From NCBI GenBank assembly GCA_965234685.1, contig OZ248539.1, positions 2,604,001 through 2,668,000 on the forward strand: a DNA stretch of 64,000 nucleotides. The letters are read 5' to 3'. A program made the translations under genes and the position numbers. This document shows, piece by piece, positions 16,387-24,952 of this stretch. Origin of the DNA: Fimbriimonas planktonicus (GTDB lineage Bacteria; Armatimonadota; Fimbriimonadia; Fimbriimonadales; Fimbriimonadaceae). Within the stretch, counting starts at the first letter, position 1; the number at the start of each line of letters is the position of its first letter. The notes beneath the pieces were generated by a model. That model saw only the letters and a program-made list of their open reading frames with translations, searched no databases and was not told the origin of the DNA.

Positions 16387-17577
16387 TTACTGCCGATTCC
16401 AAGTCTTAAAGGCGAGGCCGTACATGGCCTCTTTGATGCTCTTCAAAGTCGATTTTCGGAACTCGTCAAACGGCACCTTCGCGTGTTCGGCATCTTCTGG
16501 CGTCACCTGGAACAACGGCCGCCGCCGCCCGATCACCGTGCCATCGGTGCCGATCGCCACCTCAAACAACTGCGGATTTTCGTCAAAAAACGCATTCAGC
16601 TTTTCGACCGCATCATCGGCCCGGTCCAAAGCTGCGTCCCCGGCAAAAGCCACCAGCGGCTTTTTCCCAAACTTCAGCTGAACCACGTCTCCCTCACCCG
16701 GCTCCACCGTTGTGCGGTAGGTGGTCGTCACCAGACTGCGCCGAATCGGCACGCCTGCCGCTTCCATATAAGAAGTCACCGCCTCCGCGCGTTGCCGCCC
16801 GGGTGGGTGGGTTCGATAGATTCCCCAGTCAACCGCCGCCGTGCTACGCTCATCCCGCGCTAGGCGCTCCATGAACGTCAAAAGCCCGGTCGGGTTATAC
16901 GTCGCCCGGTTCATGTACTGAAAAGCCGCAAAGTCCGCCGACTTCTCCGCGTCCACCGTCCAGCCGTTCGATAGCGCCGTCGTCGTCAGACTTCCAAGCT
17001 GAAGCAACTCTCCCCGCCCGGTCAGAATCGTCGCGAGAATCAGCGGGATCGTCAGAATGTCGAACTTGCTCGTCTTGCGCCGCAGATAAACCACGTGCCG
17101 CTGCGCGGCGTGGGAAATCTCGTGCGCCAGAACCCCCGCCACTTCCGCATCCGACTCCGCATATTTTAGTAGCCCTTCAAAAATGTAAATGTAGCCGCCA
17201 GGAAGCGAAAACGCATTCACGTCCTCGCCTTCGATCACCTTAAAGGTGTAGGTAAACCGGTTGAGTTGCTTATCGCCCCAGGTCACGTTTACCGGTGTGA
17301 CGTTTGCAATCGTAGCTAGGTCCTGGCCGATCTTCTCGACCCGCTTCAGCATCTCCGCATTGGTGCTGAGCTTGTATTCCTTCTCCGCTTCAAGGCTGTA
17401 CTTCTTACCGAGCTCTTCGTCTTCCGCGAGTTCCTTCTTCCGCTTCTCATCCGGCTCGTTGGCCACCTGGACGGCCGCTTCTTGCCACGCGCGCTCGGCA
17501 AATGCCTCCGGGTCCATGGCGGGCCGCGATGCGGGCACCGTCGCGGTAACCATGAGGGCAGTGAGAAGAATGTTCAT
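16387..17577 (-). CDS. Secreted M48-family zinc metalloprotease
   Basis: 396 residues. A signal peptide (residues 1-20, ending VPASRP) is followed by an acidic helical spacer and an M48 peptidase domain with the zinc motif HEISHAAQRH and a downstream glutamate region (EKSADFAAFQYMNRA) giving the third ligand. Family members (BepA, LoiP, HtpX-like) degrade misfolded envelope proteins. The C-terminal part after about residue 270 has a beta-rich stretch with no recognised domain. It lies 30 bases upstream of prfA on the same strand, so it is probably its own transcript. Confidence 0.88.
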   Translation of the reverse strand: MNILLTALMVTATVPASRPAMDPEAFAERAWQEAAVQVANEPDEKRKKELAEDEELGKKYSLEAEKEYKLSTNAEMLKRVEKIGQDLATIANVTPVNVTWGDKQLNRFTYTFKVIEGEDVNAFSLPGGYIYIFEGLLKYAESDAEVAGVLAHEISHAAQRHVVYLRRKTSKFDILTIPLILATILTGRGELLQLGSLTTTALSNGWTVDAEKSADFAAFQYMNRATYNPTGLLTFMERLARDERSTAAVDWGIYRTHPPGRQRAEAVTSYMEAAGVPIRRSLVTTTYRTTVEPGEGDVVQLKFGKKPLVAFAGDAALDRADDAVEKLNAFFDENPQLFEVAIGTDGTVIGRRRPLFQVTPEDAEHAKVPFDEFRKSTLKSIKEAMYGLAFKTWNRQ

Positions 17578-17658
17578 TACGGAGAATTGCCGGGCCTTAT
17601 GTTATCACTTGATGGATTCAGCGGCCACAAACTATTTAACGTTCGGCAACATGCGCCA

Positions 17659-18612
17659 TCACGGTATCAGGACCATGGGCTTCAGAATTTCTCCGGCTTT
17701 CATCTGCTGATAGGCCTTCGGAAGCTCGTCTAGCCCGATGAAATGAGAGACGACCTGATCCGCCGAAAGTTTGCCAGCCCGAATAACTTCCAGCGCGTCC
17801 TGCGTATCGTTCGGCCCGGCACTGTACGCGTTCCGAATCGTGATATCCCGGAAATACGCGGCCTGAGGAACCCGTAGATCCTCCCCTGGCGCCAACGGCG
17901 CAAACATCACAATCGTCCCGCCCGGATTCACCATCGACAGCGCAAAGTCAAATGCCGCCTGCGAACCCGGACAAACGAACACCGTCTCCACCATCTCCGG
18001 CTTTGCCGCATCGCCAACTCGCAAGCCCTTTCCTCGTGCCCAGTCCACGCGACCGGGGTTCAGGTCATAACCCACCGGATCATCTAGCGCGAACATGTGC
18101 AGCAGCCCCATAAACCCGAGGCCAACCACCGCCGCCCGATCCCGCGATCCGGCCAGCCGCAACGCCTTCATCACGCAACCCAGCGGTTCCAACAACGCCG
18201 CATCCTGCGGCCGCAAATCGTCGCATCGCACCGTGTCCGTCAGGTTCTCTGGCGCGACCACAAACCGCTCTGCCATCCCACCCGGCACCAGCTTCGTCGA
18301 CTTCCACTGCGGACAGTGAACAAACTTCCCCTCAAGGCACAGCGCACACCGAAGGCACGGCGCGTGATGGTGCGGAAACACCCGCGATCCCACCGGGAAC
18401 CGGTCGTCCTCGCTCACTTCCACAATCCCCGCGACCTCGTGCCCCAAAACGTGCGGCAACTTGCGGTCCATGTACCAGCTCATCAGCTCGCCGCTACAGA
18501 GTCCGCAAGCTTCCGTGCGCACCAACAGCCCGCCCGCAGCCACCGCCGGAACCGGCTCCGAAACGATCTCCACGTTCCCGTTCCCAATGTATCGCGCAAG
18601 TCGGTTCGTCAT
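17659..18612 (-). CDS. Zinc-dependent medium-chain alcohol dehydrogenase
   Basis: 317 residues, MDR superfamily. The catalytic-zinc Cys is in EACGLCSGE, GHEVAG carries the His-Glu signature, and the structural-zinc cysteines appear as CLRCALC...HC. A Rossmann domain (AAVVGLGFMGLLHM) binds NAD(P). Slightly short for the family. It overlaps an upstream MDR paralogue by 4 bases, so the two are co-translated. Substrate unknown; polyol/sugar dehydrogenases of the sorbitol/threonine dehydrogenase branch are the closest guess. Confidence 0.85.
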   Translation of the reverse strand: MTNRLARYIGNGNVEIVSEPVPAVAAGGLLVRTEACGLCSGELMSWYMDRKLPHVLGHEVAGIVEVSEDDRFPVGSRVFPHHHAPCLRCALCLEGKFVHCPQWKSTKLVPGGMAERFVVAPENLTDTVRCDDLRPQDAALLEPLGCVMKALRLAGSRDRAAVVGLGFMGLLHMFALDDPVGYDLNPGRVDWARGKGLRVGDAAKPEMVETVFVCPGSQAAFDFALSMVNPGGTIVMFAPLAPGEDLRVPQAAYFRDITIRNAYSAGPNDTQDALEVIRAGKLSADQVVSHFIGLDELPKAYQQMKAGEILKPMVLIP

Positions 18613-19616
18613 GGCCGTATCACGTACTTGAGCCCGTTGCCCGCCTGTAAGTCTTCAAAAATGGCATCAGCTTCTTCCAAAGTGCGCGAAGCGGTGATGA
18701 TCGGCTCGAATCGCTCAGGATCAGCAATCAACCACTGCCGCGCCTGTTTCACCGCGTGGGTTCCAAAGTGGAACGGACTGAGCAAAGTGATTTGGTCATA
18801 GTGAATCCTGCCGGTATCCAGCGTCACCGTAGAGCCCGACGCGCATCCGCCAAACCACATCACCGTTCCGCCCCGACGCGGCAGCTGCACCGACCGCTCC
18901 CAAACCTCCGGCATCCCCGTACACTCAATCACCACATCGTAATCGCTCGGTACCAACTCCGAATATGGAACCGTCGTTGCCCCGAGTCCGGCGCCAATCG
19001 CCAACCGCTCCGCGTTCCGCCCGGCCAAGGTGATGTCCGTCACCCCTTCCGACCGCAGCGCCGCCACGAACATCAGCCCAATCGCCCCTGGACCGATTAC
19101 CAGCACCTTCGCCTCTGCCTGAACCCGTAGCGCCTGCGCTTTCTTCAACTCCCGCACCCCCTGCGCCACGCAGGCCAGCGGCTCCAGCAAACTTGCGATC
19201 GAAAAATCCAACTCTCGCGGCTTGAGAAAAACGTTCAGTGCGGCGATCCGCGCCGGGATGAGCAAGTACTCCGCGTACGCCCCCAAAACCTTGGTCGCCA
19301 TAATGCTTTCGCACAGGTTTTCTTGGTCATTCTTACACCAAACGCAGGCTTGGCAAGGGGCAGAATGGACCCCCATCACCTCATCTCCCACTCGGAACGG
19401 CGCTCCATCTCCAACCGCCGTAACCACCCCGCTGTACTCGTGCCCAAACGGCCCCGGCATCGGAATCTGAGGATGTCCCCGTCGCCAAGCTTTCAGGTCG
19501 GTTCCGCAAGTCGTCGCGGCCATCACGCGGATGACAATCTCGCCCGCTTCAGGCTCGGGAATCGGCAAATCGGCAAGCACAAGCTGACCAGGGGCGTTGA
19601 GAATAAGGGCTCGCAT
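18609..19616 (-). CDS. Zinc-dependent alcohol dehydrogenase (threonine/sorbitol dehydrogenase-like)
   Basis: 335 residues with all MDR landmarks: catalytic zinc Cys in TTCGTDLKAW, GHEYSG, structural-zinc cysteines CQACVWCKNDQENLC and the nucleotide-binding stretch VLVIGPGAIGLMFV. It overlaps the following MDR gene by 4 bases. Its start faces the divergent SRPBCC gene over 40 bases that contain overlapping GGTACC sequences, a possible shared control region. Two different MDR enzymes in one transcript suggest successive oxidation steps or a heteromer; substrate unknown. Confidence 0.87.
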   Translation of the reverse strand: MRALILNAPGQLVLADLPIPEPEAGEIVIRVMAATTCGTDLKAWRRGHPQIPMPGPFGHEYSGVVTAVGDGAPFRVGDEVMGVHSAPCQACVWCKNDQENLCESIMATKVLGAYAEYLLIPARIAALNVFLKPRELDFSIASLLEPLACVAQGVRELKKAQALRVQAEAKVLVIGPGAIGLMFVAALRSEGVTDITLAGRNAERLAIGAGLGATTVPYSELVPSDYDVVIECTGMPEVWERSVQLPRRGGTVMWFGGCASGSTVTLDTGRIHYDQITLLSPFHFGTHAVKQARQWLIADPERFEPIITASRTLEEADAIFEDLQAGNGLKYVIRP

Positions 19617-19637
19617 AGAACGGCTGACCGTTCCTAA

Positions 19638-19647
19638 AGGGTACCGT
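19638..19647. promoter_or_regulatory. Overlapping divergent GGTANNNT elements
   Basis: The palindromic GGGTACC core gives GGTACCCT on the minus strand, 21 bases before the dehydrogenase start, and GGTACCGT on the plus strand, 9 bases before the SRPBCC start. Both fit the recurrent -10-like motif, so the two promoters would compete for one site. Confidence 0.3.
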
Positions 19648-19656
19648 CAACCTAGC

Positions 19657-20097
19657 ATGCCGATCGTTGAAACCACCGTTTGGATCAACGCCCCGCTCGA
19701 CCGCGTCTATGCCATTGCGAAGGACACCGAGCGATATCCCGAGTACATGAAGGAGGTCCAGAGCATCACCCCCGTCGAGCGCGACGGCGAGCGATTCATC
19801 GCCGATTGGATCGGCCTCGTCCCCACCTTTGGCCTCAAGGTCCGCTGGCGACAAGAAGAACTCTGGAACGACGCCGAAACCTCTTCCCAGTTCCGCCAAG
19901 TCTCCGGCGACTATGACCGCTTCGAAGGCACCTGGAAGTTCACTGCCGAAAACGGTGGTACCCGGTTTGACCAGTACCTCGACTACGAATACAACGTGCC
20001 CACCCTCGCCGCCCTCGTAAAGCGGGTCATCCACACCATCGTCGTCAAGAACCTCGAATCCATCAACGCTGCCTTCAAGTCGCAAGCCGAAAACTGA
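19657..20097 (+). CDS. SRPBCC (START/polyketide cyclase-like) protein
   Basis: 146 residues from ATG 19657; the longer frame lacks a sensible start. The pattern VETTVWINAPLDRVYAIAKDTERYPEYMKEVQSI is the usual N-terminus of the SRPBCC/polyketide cyclase-dehydrase fold, and the helix at the C-terminus (LAALVKRVIHTIVVKNLESINAAF) closes the hydrophobic cavity. It probably binds a lipid or other hydrophobic small ligand; no catalytic residues can be assigned. It is followed 5 bases later by a PhyH dioxygenase, likely in one transcript. Confidence 0.8.
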   Translation: MPIVETTVWINAPLDRVYAIAKDTERYPEYMKEVQSITPVERDGERFIADWIGLVPTFGLKVRWRQEELWNDAETSSQFRQVSGDYDRFEGTWKFTAENGGTRFDQYLDYEYNVPTLAALVKRVIHTIVVKNLESINAAFKSQAEN

Positions 20098-20102
20098 CAA
20101 TC

Positions 20103-20864
20103 ATGGCCATGACCGTCGCCCAGCGCGTGAGTTACGAAACCAACGGTTTCCTCGTGATTCCAAACGCCCTCTCACCGGAGGAGCTCGCCGCGACGCGCGA
20201 AGCCGCTAACCGCGCTGAAGCCCTTTGGCGCGCCGAACCGCACCGCCGCGGAATCCGCAGCGAGGTCCTCGACCAAGTTCAGGCCCCCATCGAATACGAC
20301 CCGCAACTTCTCTCCCTGCTCTGGCACCCGACCGTGTTCCCCTTGGTTCGAGACGCGGTAGGCGATGACGTGATGATGATCGACAACGATTACTTCATCA
20401 CCCCGCCCAACACCCCCCGCACCCACGCCGGCTGGCATCACGACGTCGGCATGCGCGGCGTCTACCACCCGAAATCCACGATGATGGTGAAGGTGTTCTA
20501 TCTGCTGTCGGATGTCGATGCCTCCAGCGGCGGCACCGCCATGATCCCCGGCTCGCACAAATTCCCGATGAAGTGGCAGTTTCCGGAGGTCGAAGAACCG
20601 AAAGACATGCCCGGCGCCATCCAAATGACCGGCCAAGCCGGCACCGCCTACCTCTTCAACGGCCGCACCTACCACTGCGCCGTAAACAACGAAAGCCCCA
20701 CCCCCCGCCGCGTCCTCATCTACAACTACGGCCACTTCTGGATGAAAATGTGGTCCGGCTACGAACCCTCAGAACGCCTACTAGCCGAAGCCCAAGCCAG
20801 CAACGACCCCATCCAAAAACAACTCCTCGGCATCGGCGACGCCTACAGCACCGCATTGTCGTAA
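20103..20864 (+). CDS. Phytanoyl-CoA dioxygenase (PhyH) family protein
   Basis: 253 residues. The Fe(II) facial triad is visible: HxD in AGWHHDVG (about residues 115-119) and the distal His in TYHCAVNN (about 195), followed by an Arg (PTPRRV) that would bind 2-oxoglutarate. The enzyme should hydroxylate a small organic substrate, not necessarily phytanoyl-CoA. It is cotranscribed with the SRPBCC gene. A paralogue occurs at 35593 but the two are only distantly alike. Confidence 0.85.
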   Translation: MAMTVAQRVSYETNGFLVIPNALSPEELAATREAANRAEALWRAEPHRRGIRSEVLDQVQAPIEYDPQLLSLLWHPTVFPLVRDAVGDDVMMIDNDYFITPPNTPRTHAGWHHDVGMRGVYHPKSTMMVKVFYLLSDVDASSGGTAMIPGSHKFPMKWQFPEVEEPKDMPGAIQMTGQAGTAYLFNGRTYHCAVNNESPTPRRVLIYNYGHFWMKMWSGYEPSERLLAEAQASNDPIQKQLLGIGDAYSTALS

Positions 20865-20875
20865 AGCGTCCAAAT

Positions 20876-20905
20876 CCCTCCTTTCATTTCCCAATGAGAG
20901 GAGGG
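20876..20905. terminator. Hairpin after the PhyH gene (possible terminator)
   Basis: A 12-base inverted repeat with one mismatch (CCCTCCTTTCAT / ATGAGAGGAGGG) and a 6-base loop begins 11 bases after the PhyH stop. No T-run follows, so intrinsic termination is uncertain. Confidence 0.4.
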
Positions 20906-21004
20906 GTAGGGAATGGAGAGCCGCCCCGCCAAATTTGTCTACTTAGGCCCAACCATGGCCACGATCCGGCCCAACCTGGCCTACAATTGAGACCAACAAC
21001 GACC

Positions 21005-21301
21005 ATGGCTCACACAATCAAAATCTCCGGCGTCTCCGACGAACTCCTCCGCCGCGTTGACGAACGTTGGAAAGGACGCCACTACGCCGACCGATCCGAA
21101 TACGTCCGAGACCTGATCCGCAAAGACGTCCTCGGCGAACAAGGAAGCACGCCCCCTACCTTTTCGGAAGGCATCCGAAGTCTATTCGGCGCGTTGCACA
21201 CCCGTGCGAACCAAGAAGGTTGGACCAACGAGGAAATCGCTGAGGACGTCGAGAATGCCCTTGCCGAAGTGCGACAGGATAGAAAGAAGGTCTCCAAGTA
21301 A
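21005..21301 (+). CDS. Ribbon-helix-helix (CopG/ParD-like) protein
   Basis: 98 residues from ATG 21005; the longer frame from 20573 overlaps PhyH and lacks support. The N-terminal HTIKISGVSDELLRRVDERW...DRSEYVRDLIRKDV is a classic ribbon-helix-helix DNA-binding fold (beta strand, two helices with RSEYVRDLI). The C-terminal half is helical with a NEEIAEDVENALAEVR segment, like antitoxins that wrap a toxin. No PIN or RelE toxin follows. A TACAAT occurs 15 bases upstream of the ATG. Confidence 0.75.
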   Translation: MAHTIKISGVSDELLRRVDERWKGRHYADRSEYVRDLIRKDVLGEQGSTPPTFSEGIRSLFGALHTRANQEGWTNEEIAEDVENALAEVRQDRKKVSK

Positions 21302-21537
21302 GTGGCACGTTCAGGCCCTTTCTGGAAATCCGCAAATTCACTGCTGCTCGTGCCGCCCAAAGGTGCAGCACTGCGCAGGCCGTCGGTAGAGTCATTTTTG
21401 CGCACTCACTCCGCACGCCTTCAGAACACAAATATTCGTCTCTACCAACTTGCGTGCGAAATGGGTATTCTTTAGAGTAGACAAGCATCTACTCATTTTT
21501 CGACTTGACACAGACGACCACGGGTCCAACGCGCACG
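21302..21537. other. 236-base gap between the RHH gene and the restriction-modification operon
   Basis: No convincing gene. A 57-codon frame from GTG 21302 exists but shows no recognisable domain. Near its end is a short inverted repeat GAGTAG...CTACTC (21475-21494) followed by ATTTTT, a weak terminator-like or operator-like element just before the endonuclease gene. This is the probable left junction of the lower-GC island. Confidence 0.4.
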
Positions 21538-22482
21538 ATGCCTATCAACGCTGACAAACCACACCAATGGAAAGAAGATGTCTCTGCCTCGGTTGACATG
21601 TTCAACACTTGGTTCATGCATGCGGCCCCTGCCGCCTTCCGCGAAACCCGCATGAAAGTGACGGGAGAAGTAGAACAGCACCTACTTTCAAGCTCAGATG
21701 GAAGAGCCATTTCAGCGAGCTATCTTCGGGCGAACCCACAAGCGTTGGCTACACTCCGTATGGCAACCTGCCCCCCGTTAGCCAGAGAACGCTTGAGTGG
21801 CCTTGCAGGTGTTTCAAAGACAGTTGTTGAATCCCTAGAAGCTGGGAAAATACCACGCATCCAAGAGACGGCATTGCACACTCAACTTGAAAAGGTTGCA
21901 GGGATTCTCGTGAAGCTCATGGACGATGACTTGTTCCCATGGTTAACAGACGGCTCTACTCCATCCGAGACCCAGCGATACCGCGCTGCGACAATTCTCG
22001 CCGATAGATGCTGTACAGCGGTTGCTAATCCAATCGTCAAAAACGCACAGGAAGCACGACAACTTCGCCTGGTGAAGGACTACCTGGAAGTTCGCGGATA
22101 CAAACATTCCGAAAGTGTCTCTGATCCCAAATCAATGGTGGCCGGGACATTCAGTTTTCGAATGAACGTCCCAGCGACGAATCAAAACGGGCAGGTCAAC
22201 ATTCCAGTAGACATAGTTATCCAGCCAAAGTCCATCCAGCCTGATCGAATGCCGATCCTCATCGAGGCGAAGAGTGCCGGAGACTTCACTAATGTGAACA
22301 AGCGGCGGAAAGAAGAAGCACAAAAAGTGCACCAAATCAGGGCAACGTACGGCCCTGAAGTTCCGTTCTATCTGTTCCTGTGCGGTTACTTTGACGCAGG
22401 ATACTTAGGATATTCCGCTTCAGAAGGCATTGACTGGATATGGGAGCACCGCCTAACTGATCTTGATGGAGTGGGACTATGA
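21538..22482 (+). CDS. XamI-like type II restriction endonuclease
   Basis: 314 residues from ATG 21538; TTG 21505 would add 11 residues. The N-terminal ASVDMFNTWFMHAAPAAFRE, then TLRMATCPPLARERL and AGVSKTVVESLE, agree with the RE_XamI family as I recall it. A PD-(D/E)XK-type core is visible near residues 220-250: VDIVIQP...ILIEAKSAGD gives D and ExK. It should cut unmodified DNA; XamI itself recognises GTCGAC, but specificity here is not shown. Overlaps the methyltransferase by 4 bases. Lower GC than flanking genes. Confidence 0.75.
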   Translation: MPINADKPHQWKEDVSASVDMFNTWFMHAAPAAFRETRMKVTGEVEQHLLSSSDGRAISASYLRANPQALATLRMATCPPLARERLSGLAGVSKTVVESLEAGKIPRIQETALHTQLEKVAGILVKLMDDDLFPWLTDGSTPSETQRYRAATILADRCCTAVANPIVKNAQEARQLRLVKDYLEVRGYKHSESVSDPKSMVAGTFSFRMNVPATNQNGQVNIPVDIVIQPKSIQPDRMPILIEAKSAGDFTNVNKRRKEEAQKVHQIRATYGPEVPFYLFLCGYFDAGYLGYSASEGIDWIWEHRLTDLDGVGL

Positions 22483-24086
22483 GCATTGCCGAAGAAAGAC
22501 TACGGATTCAAGTCGAGCTGGACGCCAGGAAGACCCAACTCGAGCGAAATATGCTCGGGCAGTTTGCTACCCCGCCAGCCCTCGCAGAACAAATCGTTAG
22601 AGCCACTCTCCCGTTTCTTCCCGAGAGTGGACCGATACGATTTTTGGAGCCAGCCCTTGGGACTGGCTCATTCTTCCAAGCCGTGCACAGCCTTGCCGGT
22701 AATAGAATTGAAAAGGCGGTTGGAGTGGAAATTGACCATGCGTTTGCGAGAGCCTCTAGCCGAATGTGGTCAGGATATCCGTTGAGTGTTATTGAAGCAG
22801 ACTTCACTTTGATTGACCCAATCGCGATAGGCTACACATCAAACCTCCTCATCACCAACCCTCCTTACGTTCGTCATCATCATATTGAGGCTGAGCAGAA
22901 GCGGAATCTCGTCAAGCTTTCCGGCAGAGTTTCTGGTATTCAGCCAAGTGGGCTTGCTGGTCTCTATATTCATTTTATGCTCATCGCCCATCGGTGGCTT
23001 ACACCCGGAGCGGTGAGTGCATGGCTCATTCCATCCGAGTTCATGGATGTGAATTACGGTGCAGAACTCAAGAAATACTTGACTGAGAAGGTTGAGCTAC
23101 TTCGCATTCATAGGTTCGCTCCAGAGGACGTCCAGTTCGATGATGCGCTCGTGACTTCGACTGTAGTGATCTTCCGAAATAGGGCTCCTCATTTGGGAAC
23201 TGCGGTTAGCTACACGATTGGCGGAAGCATGGACCAGCCACGAGAAGTGTCTGACATTACCATTGAAACGCTCCGAGCATTACGCAAGTGGAGCACGCTT
23301 CCCGAACTCGGATATTCGGATCAAAAGCCAAACCTGACTCTCGGCGACGCCTTTTCAATCCGGCGCGGAATTGCCACCGGAGACAACAAGTTCTTCATTC
23401 GACCATTATCAGAATTTCAAACTTTAGGCATTCCAAACGAGTTTCTGAAGCCGATTCTTCCTTCACCCAGAAACGTGCGTGAACTTGTTGTCGAAGCGGG
23501 TGAGAGCGGATACCCGGTTCTCCATGAGCAACTAGCACTATTTGATTGCTCCTTTCCAGAATTAGAACTTCAAAGACTATTTCCTCTTGTCTATACGCTA
23601 GTGCAAGAAGGTAAGGATTCTGGGGTGGATGAGGGATATTTGTGTAAAGGAAGGAGCCCGTGGTACAGCCATGAGAGGCGGGAGCCGCCTCCGCTGCTTT
23701 GTACCTATATGGGGCGCCCCAAGCACGGTGAGCCACCATTCAGAATTATCCGCAACAAGAGTCGGGCGATTGCCACCAACGTCTACCTGCTGCTCTATCC
23801 CAAACCATGGGTCACGAAGGCTGACCTCGATGGCAAGCTTTTAGACCGGGTAGCAGAGCAATTGCGTAAGCTTGGTGCAACTGAATTCACTTCCGAAGGA
23901 AGAGTTTACGGCGGCGGACTACACAAAATGGAGCCCAAAGAACTGGCACGGCTTCCACTTTGCCTTGCCGAGCTGGAAACGGCCAATCGAGGGTTTGTCC
24001 AAAATGTACTGTTCGAGCGCAGATCACCATACGATGGAAACCCGCTCGCTCAATCATTGCTCTCCGCGGGTGAAAATTTGCGTTGA
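22479..24086 (+). CDS. Type II N6-adenine DNA methyltransferase (Eco57I/M.XamI-like)
   Basis: 535 residues. The SAM-binding motif FLEPALGTGSFFQA (about residues 53-66) and catalytic NPPYVRHHH (about residues 126-134) define a gamma-type adenine methyltransferase; a large C-terminal target-recognition region follows. It protects host DNA from the endonuclease encoded just upstream (4-base overlap), so the pair forms a complete type II system. The stop overlaps a third gene by 4 bases. Codon use and GC (about 45 percent in sampled lines) differ from neighbours, pointing to horizontal acquisition. Confidence 0.9.
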   Translation: MSIAEERLRIQVELDARKTQLERNMLGQFATPPALAEQIVRATLPFLPESGPIRFLEPALGTGSFFQAVHSLAGNRIEKAVGVEIDHAFARASSRMWSGYPLSVIEADFTLIDPIAIGYTSNLLITNPPYVRHHHIEAEQKRNLVKLSGRVSGIQPSGLAGLYIHFMLIAHRWLTPGAVSAWLIPSEFMDVNYGAELKKYLTEKVELLRIHRFAPEDVQFDDALVTSTVVIFRNRAPHLGTAVSYTIGGSMDQPREVSDITIETLRALRKWSTLPELGYSDQKPNLTLGDAFSIRRGIATGDNKFFIRPLSEFQTLGIPNEFLKPILPSPRNVRELVVEAGESGYPVLHEQLALFDCSFPELELQRLFPLVYTLVQEGKDSGVDEGYLCKGRSPWYSHERREPPPLLCTYMGRPKHGEPPFRIIRNKSRAIATNVYLLLYPKPWVTKADLDGKLLDRVAEQLRKLGATEFTSEGRVYGGGLHKMEPKELARLPLCLAELETANRGFVQNVLFERRSPYDGNPLAQSLLSAGENLR

Positions 24087-24739
24087 ACGAGTTTGTAAGC
24101 CTTGAAATCGATTTTGGGATAACGGGCATCCCGTACCGCCGAAGTGATGAGGGCAGTCACAGCTGGGTGAACCTCGTGGAGCAACCAGAATTTCTAGACC
24201 TTCTTCCAGAACCGAATCGCGAGCCCATCCTAAGACAGGCGCTGATTGAACTTAATGGTTCAGGCTCAATCCTTTCGACAATTGGTTGTGAATGCTGGGA
24301 GTCAAGTCAATCGTATGGCGATTTTGAGCACCATCGGTTTGGAGCATATGTTGCTACGCACTTTCGAGAAGATAAGTTAGGAAAGGTAGCAGAAGACTGT
24401 TTCGTAGTCTTCTTTCGACTGGCACAAGCACTCGGGGAAATAGCTTCACCCGAGCCTGGTTCGGTGAAGGTTCTACTTACTCTGAAACAGTTTGGCTACC
24501 TTGAATCAAATCGACACGGGTGGCAAATGGAACTTACTACCGTTTGCACATGGAACAATCCTGTATCGGCGAAGACTCTTTGGGACTATTGGTTCCCAAC
24601 CGCCGTGAGATGTCTCATGGACGCAAGTCTCGAAGTTGAACACTTCGAGGAAACAATTGATCGAGAGACTTCTGCTCCAACCGAGAAGTCTAGCTCTGGC
24701 GAGCCTGCACGTTCGAAAAGAGCCAAAGGAAGTACATGA
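24083..24739 (+). CDS. Unrecognised third protein of the restriction-modification operon
   Basis: 218 residues from TTG 24083, overlapping the methyltransferase stop by 4 bases, so its translation is coupled. I recognise no domain. It is soluble, with Trp and acidic residues in the middle (CECWESSQSYGDFEHHRFG), a hydrophobic helix (CFVVFFRLAQALGEIA) and a disordered Ser/Lys/Arg-rich tail. The tail overlaps a small antisense gene. A role in the R-M system (control, specificity or accessory) is inferred from coupling alone. It is not a typical HTH C-protein. Confidence 0.6.
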   Translation: MNEFVSLEIDFGITGIPYRRSDEGSHSWVNLVEQPEFLDLLPEPNREPILRQALIELNGSGSILSTIGCECWESSQSYGDFEHHRFGAYVATHFREDKLGKVAEDCFVVFFRLAQALGEIASPEPGSVKVLLTLKQFGYLESNRHGWQMELTTVCTWNNPVSAKTLWDYWFPTAVRCLMDASLEVEHFEETIDRETSAPTEKSSSGEPARSKRAKGST

Positions 24740-24863
24740 GCCGCCATCGAATCTTTATCAGCCACACGATCCACATCCCGAAGGCAAGAAATGCCAGGAC
24801 CAAAACTCCGAGTTCACAAAGGCGACGACCAAGTCGCTGATCAAAGGTCGGTTCCAATCGCAT
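24690..24863 (-). CDS. Small membrane protein (57 residues)
   Basis: Reading the minus strand from ATG 24863 gives 57 codons: a charged N-terminus (MRLEPTFDQRLGRRL), a strong hydrophobic segment (GVLVLAFLAFGMWIVWLI, about residues 18-35), a basic KIRWR turn and a second short aromatic hydrophobic stretch (LMYFLWLF). Such a profile is unlikely by chance. GGA lies about 10 bases before the ATG. The 3' half overlaps the tail of the convergent R-M operon gene by 50 bases. Function unknown. Confidence 0.55.
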   Translation of the reverse strand: MRLEPTFDQRLGRRLCELGVLVLAFLAFGMWIVWLIKIRWRLMYFLWLFSNVQARQS

Positions 24864-24952
24864 AGACTTGATTCCAACGAAAGAGGTGCAAGCCCCTGTT
24901 CTCGATTACCGGGCTTAAGACTCGGAGTTAGGATCCTTAAGGGATCATGGGT

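Noticed and set aside
21302..21475. 57-codon frame from GTG 21302 after the RHH gene, considered as a toxin remnant
   Set aside because: No PIN or RelE catalytic residues; no ribosome-binding site evidence. Kept only as gap content.
21538..24086. Avoidance of the GTCGAC site as proof of XamI specificity
   Set aside because: GTCGAC occurs in the window (for example near 3650), which is compatible with protection by methylation but gives no support for specificity.
24737..24841. 34-codon plus-strand frame starting MSRHRIFISH, resembling the start of a TIR domain
   Set aside because: Too short, turns basic immediately and overlaps the better-supported minus-strand membrane gene.
24840..24950. 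Possible tRNA or attachment site near the right edge of the R-M island
   Set aside because: No T-loop consensus, no cloverleaf can be drawn and no flanking direct repeat was found.
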